Assembly: GCA_035604595.1 (NCBI GenBank)
Contig: DATNIE010000016.1
Span: 1-23,354 of the forward strand
Origin: CAIKZZ01 sp035604595
Lineage (GTDB): Bacteria > Pseudomonadota > Gammaproteobacteria > Steroidobacterales > Steroidobacteraceae
Length of the DNA: 23,354 bases
Direction: 5' to 3'
Part shown: positions 13,543-20,661 of the stretch, one piece after another
How positions within the stretch are numbered: the stretch's first letter is position 1
Layout of the letters: each line of letters begins with the position of its first letter
Position numbers and translations under genes: made by a program
Notes under the pieces: model-generated
What the model saw: only the letters and a program-made list of their open reading frames with translations
Database searches by the model: none
What the model was told of the DNA's origin: nothing

Positions 13543-14643
13543 TCAGCGGCCCTGGTTGAGCGCGGACCCCAGCAGCCTCGCGGTCAGGTCGACGATCGGG
13601 ATCACCCGCTCGTAGGCCATCCGGGTGGGGCCGATCACCCCGAGCACTCCGACGACCTCGTTGTCGACCGTGTAGGGGGCTGTGACGATCGACAGGTCGT
13701 CGAGGATCTGGTAGCCGGACTCGTGGCCGATGAAGATCTGCACGCGGTCGGCCCTGAGGCACTGGTCGAGCAGATGCAATATGTCGCGTTTCTCGTTGAA
13801 GGCATCGAACAGGCGCTTCAGCTTCTCGACGTTCGAGAGCTCGGCAAAGCCCATCAGGTTCGTCTCGCCGGCGATCACGACGTCGGCCGCCAGGTCGACG
13901 TCGTCGGGCGGAGCGAACATCTGCTGCGCCATGCTGATCGCATCGAGCATCAGCTGGTTCATGTGAGCCCGGGTCTCCTGCAGCTGCGCGAGCAGTTGCA
14001 GGCGCACGTCGGCGAGCTCCCGCCCGCGGAACTGATCGTTGAGGAAATTGGCGGCGCGCCTGAGCTCCTCGCCGCCGAACGCGCGGTCGAGCTGCAATAT
14101 CCGGTTCTGCACCTCGCGGCCGTTGACGACCAGGATCGCGAGCACCCGGTTGTCGGACAGCCCCAGGAACTCGAACTGGGTCACCGCCGCGTGCGCGTGG
14201 CGTGGAACGGTCACGAGCCCGGCGAGCTGGGTGAAACTCGACAGCAGGTGCGAGGCCGAGGCGACGAGTGCGCGCGGGTCCTCGGCCGAGGTGAGGAAAC
14301 GCCGCTCGAGCGCGCTCAGCATCTCCTGGTCGGCCCCGCCCGCGGGGTGGATCTTGAGCAGCGTGTCGACGAAGAACCGGTAGCCCTTGTCGGTCGGCAC
14401 GCGTCCGGCCGAGGTGTGCGGGGAGCTCACGAAGCCGAACTCCTCGAGGTCGGCCATCACGTTGCGCACGGTCGCCGAGCTCAGCTGCAGCCCCGACTCG
14501 CGCGTGAGGCTCCTCGACCCGACGGGCTGGCCGTCGCGGATGTAGGCGGCAACGAGCGCCGTCAGCAACCGCTGCGCACGCTCCGAGAGGGCGCCCTGCG
14601 GGCGCGATTCACCACCCGGGGCGCCACGCAGTTCATCGGTCAT
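13543..14643 (-). CDS. hrcA: Heat-inducible transcription repressor HrcA
   Basis: HrcA represses chaperone genes by binding CIRCE operators and is helped to fold by GroEL. The 366 residues carry the N-terminal winged helix (about 20-92), with the recognition segment GLQLSSATVRNVMADLEEFG (51-70) and wing HTSAGRVPTDKGYRFFVD. A GAF-like dimerisation/inducer domain follows, ending in GVLGVIGPTRMAYERVIPIVD. The start ATG is at 14641-14643. It is the first gene of the chaperone block, with a sigma70-like promoter upstream. No CIRCE inverted repeat (TTAGCACTC-N9-GAGTGCTAA) is visible near hrcA, grpE, dnaK or dnaJ. Confidence 0.97.
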   Translation of the reverse strand: MTDELRGAPGGESRPQGALSERAQRLLTALVAAYIRDGQPVGSRSLTRESGLQLSSATVRNVMADLEEFGFVSSPHTSAGRVPTDKGYRFFVDTLLKIHPAGGADQEMLSALERRFLTSAEDPRALVASASHLLSSFTQLAGLVTVPRHAHAAVTQFEFLGLSDNRVLAILVVNGREVQNRILQLDRAFGGEELRRAANFLNDQFRGRELADVRLQLLAQLQETRAHMNQLMLDAISMAQQMFAPPDDVDLAADVVIAGETNLMGFAELSNVEKLKRLFDAFNEKRDILHLLDQCLRADRVQIFIGHESGYQILDDLSIVTAPYTVDNEVVGVLGVIGPTRMAYERVIPIVDLTARLLGSALNQGR

Positions 14644-14691
14644 GCTGAAATAAGCCTCTGTACGGGAAAGCTTTTCAATGCTCGCACCGGC

Positions 14692-14721
14692 AATCTAGCG
14701 ACGCGCCGCGCGGGGTGTCAA
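14692..14721 (-). promoter_or_regulatory. Sigma70-like promoter for hrcA
   Basis: On the minus strand a consensus -35 TTGACA (14716-14721) is followed after 18 bases by TAGATT (14692-14697), a 4/6 match to the -10. The predicted start is about 40 bases before the hrcA ATG. It stands in the 197-bp divergent gap between hrcA and nadK. Confidence 0.6.
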
Positions 14722-14840
14722 GGCGACCGGAGCACGGAGGCCGCGGCACGGCCCGGCGCGCGGGAAAATCGCCGGATTCGCCGCCAAAGCGCGTCTGGGT
14801 GGTTGGGCCCGAAAGCCGCGTGCTAACGTCCCCCACCTCG

Positions 14841-15737
14841 ATGAACGCACCCTTCAAGACCATCGCGCTGATCGGCCGATTCGTCGATCCGCTCGTCGCC
14901 GATGCGATGCTCTCGCTCGCCGAACACGCATCGCGGCGCGGCGTGCGCGTGCTGATCGACGCCGAATGCCCCGTGGAATTTCGCAGCGCCGTCGAGAGGA
15001 TCCACGAGGCCGAATTGAGCGCCGGTGCGGAACTGCTGGTGTCGGTCGGTGGTGATGGGACGCTGCTGCACGCGGCGCGCCTCGCGCACGGGACGGATGT
15101 GCCGCTGCTCGGCATCAACCGCGGAAGGCTCGGGTTCCTCGCCGATGTCAGCGCCGCGGAGATGCTCGAGCGCTTCGAGGAGGTGCTGGGAGGCCAGTAC
15201 AGCCGCGACGTCAGGCACGTACTCGAGGCGCGCATCGCAGGGCCGGGCGCCCCGGAGCGCCACGCGCGGGCACTCAACGATGTCGTGCTGCAGAAATGGC
15301 AGACCGGCCGGATGCTCGATTTTGAGACGTGGATCGACGGCCGTTACGTCAACACCCACGGGGGCGATGGCCTCGTGGTCGCGACCGCGACCGGATCCAC
15401 CGGCTACGCGATGTCCTGCGGCGGACCGATCGTCGAGCCCAACCTCGATGCGCTGGTGCTCGTGCCGATCTGCCCGCACACGCTGTCCGACCGGCCGATC
15501 GTCGTGAACGCACGCTCGCAGATCGAGGTGCGCGTCGTCGCGCAGGCGCCGGTCAGGGCCCAGGTCACGACCGACGGCGTCGTGCTCGGCGAACTGCAAA
15601 CCGAGAGCCGGCTGCTGGTGCGCAGGGCCGATTCGCATATCACGCTGCTCCACCCGCCGGGCTACGACTTCTACCGGATCCTGCGCTCCAAGCTCCACTG
15701 GGGCCGCGGCGCCCGTCACGGGCACGCGGAACCGTAA
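14841..15737 (+). CDS. nadK: NAD kinase
   Basis: Phosphorylates NAD to NADP. The 298 residues from ATG 14841 begin MNAPFKTIALIGRF. They show the kinase motif GGDGT at 70-74, the substrate-binding ALNDVVLQK stretch, and the GDGLVVATATGSTGYAMSCGGPIV motif of the second domain. The ending DFYRILRSKLHWG is typical of gammaproteobacterial NadK. The frame remains open upstream but the extra sequence is unlike the family. No clear Shine-Dalgarno sequence precedes the start. It is divergent from hrcA and only 2 bp before recN, so the two are almost certainly one transcript, a common nadK-recN pairing. Confidence 0.97.
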   Translation: MNAPFKTIALIGRFVDPLVADAMLSLAEHASRRGVRVLIDAECPVEFRSAVERIHEAELSAGAELLVSVGGDGTLLHAARLAHGTDVPLLGINRGRLGFLADVSAAEMLERFEEVLGGQYSRDVRHVLEARIAGPGAPERHARALNDVVLQKWQTGRMLDFETWIDGRYVNTHGGDGLVVATATGSTGYAMSCGGPIVEPNLDALVLVPICPHTLSDRPIVVNARSQIEVRVVAQAPVRAQVTTDGVVLGELQTESRLLVRRADSHITLLHPPGYDFYRILRSKLHWGRGARHGHAEP

Positions 15738-15739
15738 GT

Positions 15740-17449
15740 ATGCTCACCCATCTGCAGATCCGGGACTTCGCGATCATCGATGCCGTCGAACTGGAACTCA
15801 CCGGCGGGCTCACGGCGCTGACCGGCGAGACCGGCGCCGGCAAGTCGATCCTCGTCGATGCCGTCATTCTGGCAATCGGCGGGCGCGCCGCTCCCGATGT
15901 CGTACGCCAGGGCGCCGAGCGCGCCGAGATCACCGCCACTTTCGATGTCACCGGCAACGCCGCGGCGAGCCACTGGCTCGCCGAGCAAGCGCTCGATGCG
16001 GACGGGGAGCTGATGCTGCGGCGGGTCGTTGGCGCCGACGGACGCTCGCGGGCGTATGTGAACGGCCAGCCGCAGCCGCTGCAGCAGGTCCGCGCGCTCG
16101 GTGACCTCCTGATCGACATTCACGGCCAGCAGGAATTCCTGACGCTGACGAGGCGCGACAGCCAGCGGCGACTGCTCGATGAGCACGGGCATCACGCGAG
16201 TCTCACCGCGCCCGTCGAGCAGCTCGCGATGGCCTGGCGCACGGTCGATGCGCGACTCACGGAGCTGACCGCCGCGGCGAGCGACCGGGAGTCGCGGCTC
16301 GAGCTCCTCAGGTACCAGCTCAAGGAGCTCGAGGCGCTCGCGCTCGCACCGGGCGAGGCCGCCGATCTCGCCGCCGAAGCACAGCGCCTCGCGCACCGGG
16401 GCCGGCTCGGGGAAGCGGCGCAGCAGGCCCTTGCGCTGCTCTACGAGGGCGAGGGTGAGGATGCGCTCGCCAAGGTCGGGCGCGCGGGAGCCGCGCTGCG
16501 AGGCGCCATCGACGTCGATCCCCGCCTCGCACCGGTCGGGGCGCTGATCGAGGAAGCGCTGATTCCGCTCCGGGAAGCCGGCCGCGAGCTCGGGAGTTAT
16601 CTCGAGTCGCTCGAGGTCGATCCCCGCCGCCAGGAGTTCGTCGAGCAGCGCATCGCCTCGATCGAGCAGCTGGCGCGCAAGCACCGCGTCCCAGCGGCCG
16701 ATCTCGGCGCGCAGCTGGACTATCTGAAGGCCGAGGTGGCGAGCCTCGAGACGTCCGGGACGCAGCTCGCCGACCTCGAGCGCGAGCGCGCATCGCTTGC
16801 CCGGCACTACGGGACGGCGGCCCGTGCCCTCTCGGTCGCCCGCGGCGCTGCCGGCGAGGCGCTCGGCCGCGCCGTCACGGAGCTGATGCGCGTGCTCGGC
16901 ATGCCGGGCGGGGTGTTCGAGGTGCGCATCGAGTCCCCGGCCGATGCCCCGATCGATCCGCACGGGGTTGATGTGATCGAGTTCCTGGTGAGCGCAAACC
17001 CCGGCCAGCCGCCGCGGCCGATCGCGCGGGTCGCCTCGGGCGGGGAGCTGTCGCGGATTAGCCTCGCCGTGCAGGTGGCCGCGGCGCACGAGGACCAGGA
17101 CCTCGTTTGCATGATCTTCGATGAGGTCGACGCGGGGATTGGAGGGGCGGTCGCCGAGATCGTCGGACGCCAGCTGCACGCGCTCGCACGTCGCGGCCAG
17201 GTGCTGTGCGTCACCCACCTGCCGCAGGTCGCCGGGCAGGCAGACCATCACGTCCGGGTCGCAAAGCTGACCGCTGGCCGCTCGAGCCGCACCGCGCTCA
17301 CCCCCCTCGCGAGCGATGAGCGCATCGAGGAACTCGCCCGGATGCTGGGCGGCGTCGAGGTGACCGACAAGGCGCGCGAGCACGCGCGCGAGATGCTCGC
17401 GAGCGCCGGCTCGCGGTCGGCGCCTGCCGAGCGCCGCAGGCGCCGCTAG
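15740..17449 (+). CDS. recN: DNA repair protein RecN
   Basis: An SMC-like ATPase in recombinational repair of double-strand breaks. From ATG 15740 it has 569 residues (E. coli 553). It shows Walker A GETGAGKS (29-36), a shortened coiled-coil middle (about 150-370), the ABC signature VASGGELSR (about 432) and Walker B MIFDEVDAGIGG (about 457), followed by CVTHLPQVAGQADHH. The same frame runs open back through nadK, which is only a shadow. The stop is 3 bp from the convergent fur stop, with no terminator between them. No LexA box is seen upstream, as expected for a downstream operon gene. Confidence 0.97.
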   Translation: MLTHLQIRDFAIIDAVELELTGGLTALTGETGAGKSILVDAVILAIGGRAAPDVVRQGAERAEITATFDVTGNAAASHWLAEQALDADGELMLRRVVGADGRSRAYVNGQPQPLQQVRALGDLLIDIHGQQEFLTLTRRDSQRRLLDEHGHHASLTAPVEQLAMAWRTVDARLTELTAAASDRESRLELLRYQLKELEALALAPGEAADLAAEAQRLAHRGRLGEAAQQALALLYEGEGEDALAKVGRAGAALRGAIDVDPRLAPVGALIEEALIPLREAGRELGSYLESLEVDPRRQEFVEQRIASIEQLARKHRVPAADLGAQLDYLKAEVASLETSGTQLADLERERASLARHYGTAARALSVARGAAGEALGRAVTELMRVLGMPGGVFEVRIESPADAPIDPHGVDVIEFLVSANPGQPPRPIARVASGGELSRISLAVQVAAAHEDQDLVCMIFDEVDAGIGGAVAEIVGRQLHALARRGQVLCVTHLPQVAGQADHHVRVAKLTAGRSSRTALTPLASDERIEELARMLGGVEVTDKAREHAREMLASAGSRSAPAERRRRR

Positions 17450-17452
17450 CCG

Positions 17453-17887
17453 TCAGGGCTCGCGGCGCGTCCGATTCGGGCAGTTGTCGCGGCGGCAGTG
17501 CCCGTAGAGGATCAGCGCGTGATCGGCGATCGCGAAGCCCAGGCGCTTGGCGGCGGCCGCCTGCAGCGACTCGATCCCAGGGTCCGCGAACTCCTCGACC
17601 TTTCCGCAGTCGACGCACACGACGTGGTCGTGATGCTCGCCGCGGTTGAGTTCGAACACCGCGGTACTGCCCTCGAAGTGGTGCCGCGTCACGAGGCCGG
17701 CGGCCTCGAACTGGGTCAGCACCCGGTAGACGGTCGCAAGACCAATGTCCTCGTGCGACACGAGCAGCTGCTTGTAGATGTCCTCGGCGCTCAGGTGACG
17801 GGTGGCGGAGCCCGCCAGGATGTCGAGAATCTTGACCCTCGGCATCGTCACCTTGAGTCCCGCGCGGCGCAGGTCCTGGCTTTCCAC
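17453..17887 (-). CDS. fur: Ferric uptake regulator Fur
   Basis: Iron-sensing repressor. The 144 residues from GTG 17885-17887 (MESQDLRRAGLKVTMPRVKIL) align with E. coli Fur along their length. The winged-helix recognition segment is GLATVYRVLTQF (49-60). The metal-site motif HHDHVVCVDC is at 85-94, with the CxxC pair C91/C94. A second Cys pair lies near the end (GHCRRDNC, 131/136). Upstream in-frame codons have no family similarity, and GAGGA lies about ten bases before the GTG. It is divergent from bamE with a 125-bp gap, a widely conserved arrangement. Confidence 0.96.
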   Translation of the reverse strand: MESQDLRRAGLKVTMPRVKILDILAGSATRHLSAEDIYKQLLVSHEDIGLATVYRVLTQFEAAGLVTRHHFEGSTAVFELNRGEHHDHVVCVDCGKVEEFADPGIESLQAAAAKRLGFAIADHALILYGHCRRDNCPNRTRREP

Positions 17888-17954
17888 GGTGTGGCTTCCT
17901 CGGGTGTGCGTGCGTGTCCGGCGACCGGATCTCTCGCGGTGGGGCGCGATCCGG

Positions 17955-17960
17955 TATGAT
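17955..17960 (+). promoter_or_regulatory. Likely -10 element for bamE
   Basis: TATGAT (5/6 to consensus) lies 52 bases before the bamE start in the fur-bamE gap. No convincing -35 is visible at the right distance. Immediately downstream, 17953-17971 contains CATTATC, one half of the Fur-box consensus, but only about 10 of 19 positions match over the whole box. Confidence 0.4.
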
Positions 17961-18012
17961 CGGCCATTATCCACCTCGCTTCGCGCCGCACCAACCCGGC
18001 CCGCAACATCCA

Positions 18013-18381
18013 ATGGCCCAGCGCTTCCGGCTCCCGCTCCTTATCTGCGCCTCGCTCCTGGGCGCAATCAGTGTTTGTACGAGCGGTTGCGTTTACCGCA
18101 TCAACATCCAGCAGGGCAACTTCCTCGAGGCCAAGGACGTCGACCAGGTGACCGTCGGCATGACACGCAGCCAAGTCAGGTTCCTGCTCGGCACGCCGAT
18201 GCTGGCCGACTCGTTCCATCCGGACCGCTGGGACTACCTCTACTACTTCAAGACCGGCCGCAGCCAGAAGGTCGACCGGCGCCTCGTGGTCGTGTACTTC
18301 GCGGACGAGAAGGTGGCCCGGATCGAGCGCCCGAGCGGTCAGTTCAAGGACCCGAAGGTGCCGTCCTCGCCGGGTGCCTAG
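18013..18381 (+). CDS. bamE: Outer membrane assembly lipoprotein BamE (SmpA/OmlA)
   Basis: A lipoprotein of the BAM complex that inserts beta-barrel proteins into the outer membrane. The 122 residues from ATG 18013 begin with a signal sequence (R4 and R6, hydrophobic 8-21) ending TSGC with the candidate lipid-anchored C26. The mature part opens VYRINIQQGNFLEAKDVDQVTVGMTRSQVRFLLGTPM, the BamE signature, and continues DRWDYLYYF. The lipobox is unusual because position -3 is Thr rather than Leu/Val/Ile. An upstream in-frame ATG at 17956 would add 19 residues before the signal and overlaps the presumed -10. Its stop shares the palindrome CTAG with the stop of convergent rnfH. Confidence 0.93.
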   Translation: MAQRFRLPLLICASLLGAISVCTSGCVYRINIQQGNFLEAKDVDQVTVGMTRSQVRFLLGTPMLADSFHPDRWDYLYYFKTGRSQKVDRRLVVVYFADEKVARIERPSGQFKDPKVPSSPGA

Positions 18382-18683
18382 GGCCTTTTCCGGCCCATCG
18401 TGCGGCCCTCCCGCGCGAGCCTGCGGCGCGTCTCCTTCGGATCGGCCGGCAGCGGCCGATAGAGCTCCACCCTGTCCCCCGCCGCCAGCACCTGCCCGGG
18501 CTTGACGAGCCGGCCGTGGATTCCGAGCGCGGCGTCGGCGGGGATTCCCGGGTGTGCGCGGCGGATCTGGGCGCGCGTGACCGCTTCCTCCGCGGTCGTC
18601 CCTTCCGGCACCTCGAGGTCAATCAGCGTCTGCCGGTCGCGCTCGGCATAGGCGACCGCGACCTTGATGCGGCCGTCAGCCAC
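18378..18683 (-). CDS. rnfH: RnfH family (UPF0125) protein
   Basis: A 101-residue ubiquitin-like-fold protein of the UPF0125/RnfH family, also called RatB. The pattern KVAVAYAERDRQTLIDLEVPEGTT near the N-terminus, GIHGRLVKPGQVLAAGDRVELYRPLPADPKETRR in the middle, and a basic tail are family features. Its biochemical role is not settled. Start GTG (18681-18683) overlaps the end of ratA by 8 bp, and the ratA-rnfH pair divergent from smpB is a conserved neighbourhood. It ends in TAG on the minus strand within the same CTAG that ends bamE. Confidence 0.92.
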   Translation of the reverse strand: MADGRIKVAVAYAERDRQTLIDLEVPEGTTAEEAVTRAQIRRAHPGIPADAALGIHGRLVKPGQVLAAGDRVELYRPLPADPKETRRRLAREGRTMGRKRP

Positions 18684-19140
18684 GGTAGACCTCGCGGGCG
18701 CGGCGGACGAAGGCGTCGACGAGTGAGTCCCAGCTCGACTCGAACACCGGCCCCAGCACCAAACTCAAGGCCGCATTCCTGAACTCGAAGCTGACCGCGA
18801 GCTCGACGCGACAGCCGCGGACCTCGCCCGCAGCGGCCGGCGCAGCGGCGGCCCGGATCGGAATGAAATCCCACGTGCCGCCGAAGCTCCTGAGCGGCCC
18901 GTCAATGAGCGTCATCTCGATGCGCTCGCCCGGCCGCATCGTGTTGCGGGTCGTGAGCCCGATCCTGACGCCTGCGCGCTCGATCTCAACCGTCGCCGTA
19001 ATGGTATTGGCGGTCTCGGCATGGATGCGCGTGGCCGGGCACCACGGAACGAAGTCCGGGTAGCGCGCAACGTCATTGACGAGCGCGTACATCTGTGCGG
19101 GCGTGTGCGGCACCAGAGCGTTGCGGCGGACTTCGCGCAT
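18676..19140 (-). CDS. ratA: RatA / COQ10-type START-domain protein
   Basis: A 154-residue polyketide cyclase/START-fold protein. E. coli RatA is reported to bind 50S subunits and block 70S assembly; homologues related to Coq10 bind ubiquinone. The sequence shows VPHTPAQMYALVNDVARYPDFVPWCPATRI (about 10-39), typical of the family, and the C-terminal helix LGPVFESSWDSLVDAFVRRAREVY. Length is normal apart from a short Ala-rich loop (IRAAAAPAAAG). Start ATG is at 19138-19140. The gene is divergent from smpB with a 98-bp gap. Whether it acts as a ribosome toxin or in quinone biology here cannot be told from sequence. Confidence 0.92.
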   Translation of the reverse strand: MREVRRNALVPHTPAQMYALVNDVARYPDFVPWCPATRIHAETANTITATVEIERAGVRIGLTTRNTMRPGERIEMTLIDGPLRSFGGTWDFIPIRAAAAPAAAGEVRGCRVELAVSFEFRNAALSLVLGPVFESSWDSLVDAFVRRAREVYRG

Positions 19141-19208
19141 GCGCAGGGACTTCCCAGAACGGCCTGGAATCCATTCTGGAGGCTCCGGCCGCGATGGACA
19201 ACGCGGGC

Positions 19209-19214
19209 TACAAT
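19209..19214 (+). promoter_or_regulatory. Possible -10 element for smpB
   Basis: TACAAT (5/6 to consensus) lies 24 bases before the smpB ATG in the gap between ratA and smpB. No clear -35 is present at 16-18 bases upstream, so support is limited to this hexamer and its position. Confidence 0.35.
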
Positions 19215-19238
19215 GGACGTCCGACCGGGGCGACGATC

Positions 19239-19712
19239 ATGGCCGACAAAGACACGCACGAAGGCGCGATCGCCCTGAACCGGCGCGCACGCCACGACTA
19301 CTTCATCGACGAGCGCTACGAGGCGGGACTCGCGCTCAGGGGCTGGGAGGTCAAGGCGCTCAGGGCCGGGAGACTCCAGCTCGCCGAGGGCTACGTGCTC
19401 CTCAAGGACGACGAGGCGTGGCTCCTCGGGAGTCACATCGCGCCGCTCGCCTCAGCCTCGACACACGTCGTCGCCGATCCCACCCGCACCCGCAAGCTCC
19501 TGCTGAAGCGTCGCGAGATCGATCACCTGGTCGGTGCGACCGAGCGCAAGGGTTACACGGTCGTACCGCTGTCGATGTACTGGAAGGACGGGCGGGCCAA
19601 GCTCGAGATCGGGCTTGCGCGTGGAAAGAAGCAGCACGACAAGCGCGCCTCCGAGAAGGACCGTGACTGGCAGCGAGAGAAAGGCCGCGCGCTGCGGGCG
19701 CGCAACCGCTGA
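19239..19712 (+). CDS. smpB: SsrA-binding protein SmpB
   Basis: SmpB binds tmRNA and brings it to stalled ribosomes in trans-translation. The 157 residues from ATG 19239 include NRRARHDYFIDERYEAGLAL (14-33), GWEVKALRAG (35-44) and the C-terminal tail KKQHDKRASEKDRDW (130-144), which enters the empty mRNA channel. Length equals that of typical homologues. An out-of-frame ATG at 19213 is ignored. Its RNA partner ssrA is only about 520 bp downstream, past a convergent RidA-family gene; the two are thus physically linked. Confidence 0.98.
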   Translation: MADKDTHEGAIALNRRARHDYFIDERYEAGLALRGWEVKALRAGRLQLAEGYVLLKDDEAWLLGSHIAPLASASTHVVADPTRTRKLLLKRREIDHLVGATERKGYTVVPLSMYWKDGRAKLEIGLARGKKQHDKRASEKDRDWQREKGRALRARNR

Positions 19713-19731
19713 GTGTTCTCCGGAGCGGCGC

Positions 19732-20079
19732 TCAGGGCAAAGCGGCGGTGACGACGATCTCGACCTTGTAGGCGGGGCCTGCGAGCGGCGCCCCGAGCGT
19801 CGCGCGCGCGGGCGTCGCGCCGTGCGCGACCCAGGCCTCCCACACCGTGTTCATCGCACCGAACGTTGTCATGTCGGCGAGGTAGATCGTGGCGGCGAGC
19901 AGCCGCGTCTTGTCGGTGCCGGCCGCGGCCAGCAGCCGGTCGATACTGGCGAGAACCTGGCGCGTCTGGCCGGTCACGTCGGCCGTCGGGTCGGTCGCGA
20001 CCTGGCCCGCGACGTAGACGGTCTTGCCATGCACGACGGCCTGCGACATTCGCGGGCCCGTCTCAATGCGCTGAATCAT
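19732..20079 (-). CDS. RidA family (YoaB-like) protein
   Basis: A 115-residue Rid/YjgF superfamily protein. RidA itself hydrolyses reactive enamine/imine intermediates from amino-acid metabolism. The sequence ATIYLADMTTFGAMNTVWEAWV and the end TPARATLGAPLAGPAYKVEIVVTAAL resemble the YoaB-like branch more than classic RidA. The conserved Arg (R92) and the KVE motif (K105-E107) are present. ATG 20077-20079 has GGGGAG six bases upstream, which sets the start. It converges on smpB with a 19-bp gap and is divergent from ssrA. Imine deaminase activity is inferred from the family and not certain for this branch. Confidence 0.9.
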   Translation of the reverse strand: MIQRIETGPRMSQAVVHGKTVYVAGQVATDPTADVTGQTRQVLASIDRLLAAAGTDKTRLLAATIYLADMTTFGAMNTVWEAWVAHGATPARATLGAPLAGPAYKVEIVVTAALP

Positions 20080-20212
20080 CGATTGCTCCCCGCGAGGCGT
20101 TGAAGGGCGCGCACTGTACCCCAAGATACAAGATGCAGGCTCCGTCGCAGCGGCGTCGGGCTGTGCGTCGTGAAACTGTGAGCGAGATGCGGCAGCGCGG
20201 CGCAAACTCGGC

Positions 20213-20218
20213 TATGCT
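20213..20218 (+). promoter_or_regulatory. Possible -10 element for ssrA
   Basis: TATGCT (4/6) lies 12 bases before the mature tmRNA 5' end, which fits a short precursor leader removed by RNase P. No strong -35 is seen. The gap between ridA and ssrA (20080-20230) contains nothing else I can support. Confidence 0.35.
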
Positions 20219-20230
20219 GCGACTGCTCTT

Positions 20231-20582
20231 GGGGGCGATCGGGTTCGACGTGGGTTGCGAAACTCCAGGTGCATGCCGAGGTGCAGGTTCCTCGTAAAAC
20301 CATTTGCAAATTCTAGCTGCGAACGACAACAGCTACGCTCTGGCGGCTTAAGCCCCGCCTACTCCGCTCTTCTCCGTGCCTGTGCGGGTTGAGACGGGGT
20401 CGCAATCACAGGATCGCGTGGCGCGCGTGTTCCGGGTAGTGCCACGTTAAACAGGACGGAGCTGGCTTCGGGTTTTCCCTGCCGATCGGGTAGCCCGCGG
20501 TGAGAACAATAGACCGGATAAGCATGTAGGTCCTGTAGCGTAGTGCTCGCGGACGGGGGTTCAATTCCCCCCGCCTCCACCA
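20231..20582 (+). ncRNA. ssrA: Transfer-messenger RNA (tmRNA)
   Basis: tmRNA rescues stalled ribosomes with SmpB and adds a degradation tag. The 5' end GGGGGCGATCGGGTTCGACG and the 3' end CGCCTCCACCA pair as the seven-base acceptor stem (G1-G7 with CGCCTCC). The T-arm GGGGGTTCAATTCCCCC and the terminal CCA are encoded. The reading frame at 20319-20351 is GCG AAC GAC AAC AGC TAC GCT CTG GCG GCT TAA, giving the tag ANDNSYALAA (E. coli ANDENYALAA), and the upstream TAGCT box matches the E. coli resume region. GCATGCCGAGGTGC near the 5' end is a conserved tmRNA segment. Length is 352 nt. The last ~28 bases are the presumed attachment core of the adjacent element. Confidence 0.97.
20555..20582 (+). 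other. Presumed attL core at the tmRNA 3' end
   Basis: The T-arm and acceptor end of tmRNA stand directly before an integrase gene, and tmRNA 3' ends are a known target of tyrosine integrases. The core boundaries here are inferred. No second copy of GGTTCAATTCCCCC is seen up to 23354, so attR lies beyond the window. Confidence 0.65.
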
Positions 20583-20590
20583 ATTCACGG

Positions 20591-20641
20591 TCCAGCTAGA
20601 TACAGCTGGATCCAGAAGCCCGCAGAAAAGCGGGCTTTTTT
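20591..20641 (+). terminator. tmRNA terminator, preceded by a small hairpin
   Basis: AAGCCCGC (20616-20623) and GCGGGCTT (20630-20637) form an 8-bp stem with loop AGAAAA, followed by a run of T's to 20641: an intrinsic terminator. A smaller hairpin TCCAGCT/AGCTGGA stands at 20591-20610. Both lie on the element side of the presumed attachment core, so the element appears to supply the terminator of the rebuilt tmRNA gene. Confidence 0.85.
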
Positions 20642-20661
20642 GTGACTAAGGCAGGCCAGCC

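Noticed and set aside
12823..14720. CIRCE operator expected next to hrcA
   Set aside because: I looked before hrcA, grpE and dnaK on both strands and found no GCACTC-N9-GAGTGC-like repeat.
15716..17383. 555-codon minus-strand frame across recN
   Set aside because: Antisense shadow of recN, with biased composition and no motifs.
20515..20582. tRNA-like 3' end with encoded CCA taken alone as a tRNA gene
   Set aside because: The matching acceptor strand is 300 bases upstream and the tag frame is present, so it is part of tmRNA and not a separate tRNA.
20359..20583. Minus-strand frames over tmRNA, one beginning MVEAGGIEPPS
   Set aside because: This is the antisense of the tmRNA 3' end. The VEAGGIEPPS-type string is a familiar false gene opposite tRNA/tmRNA T-arms.
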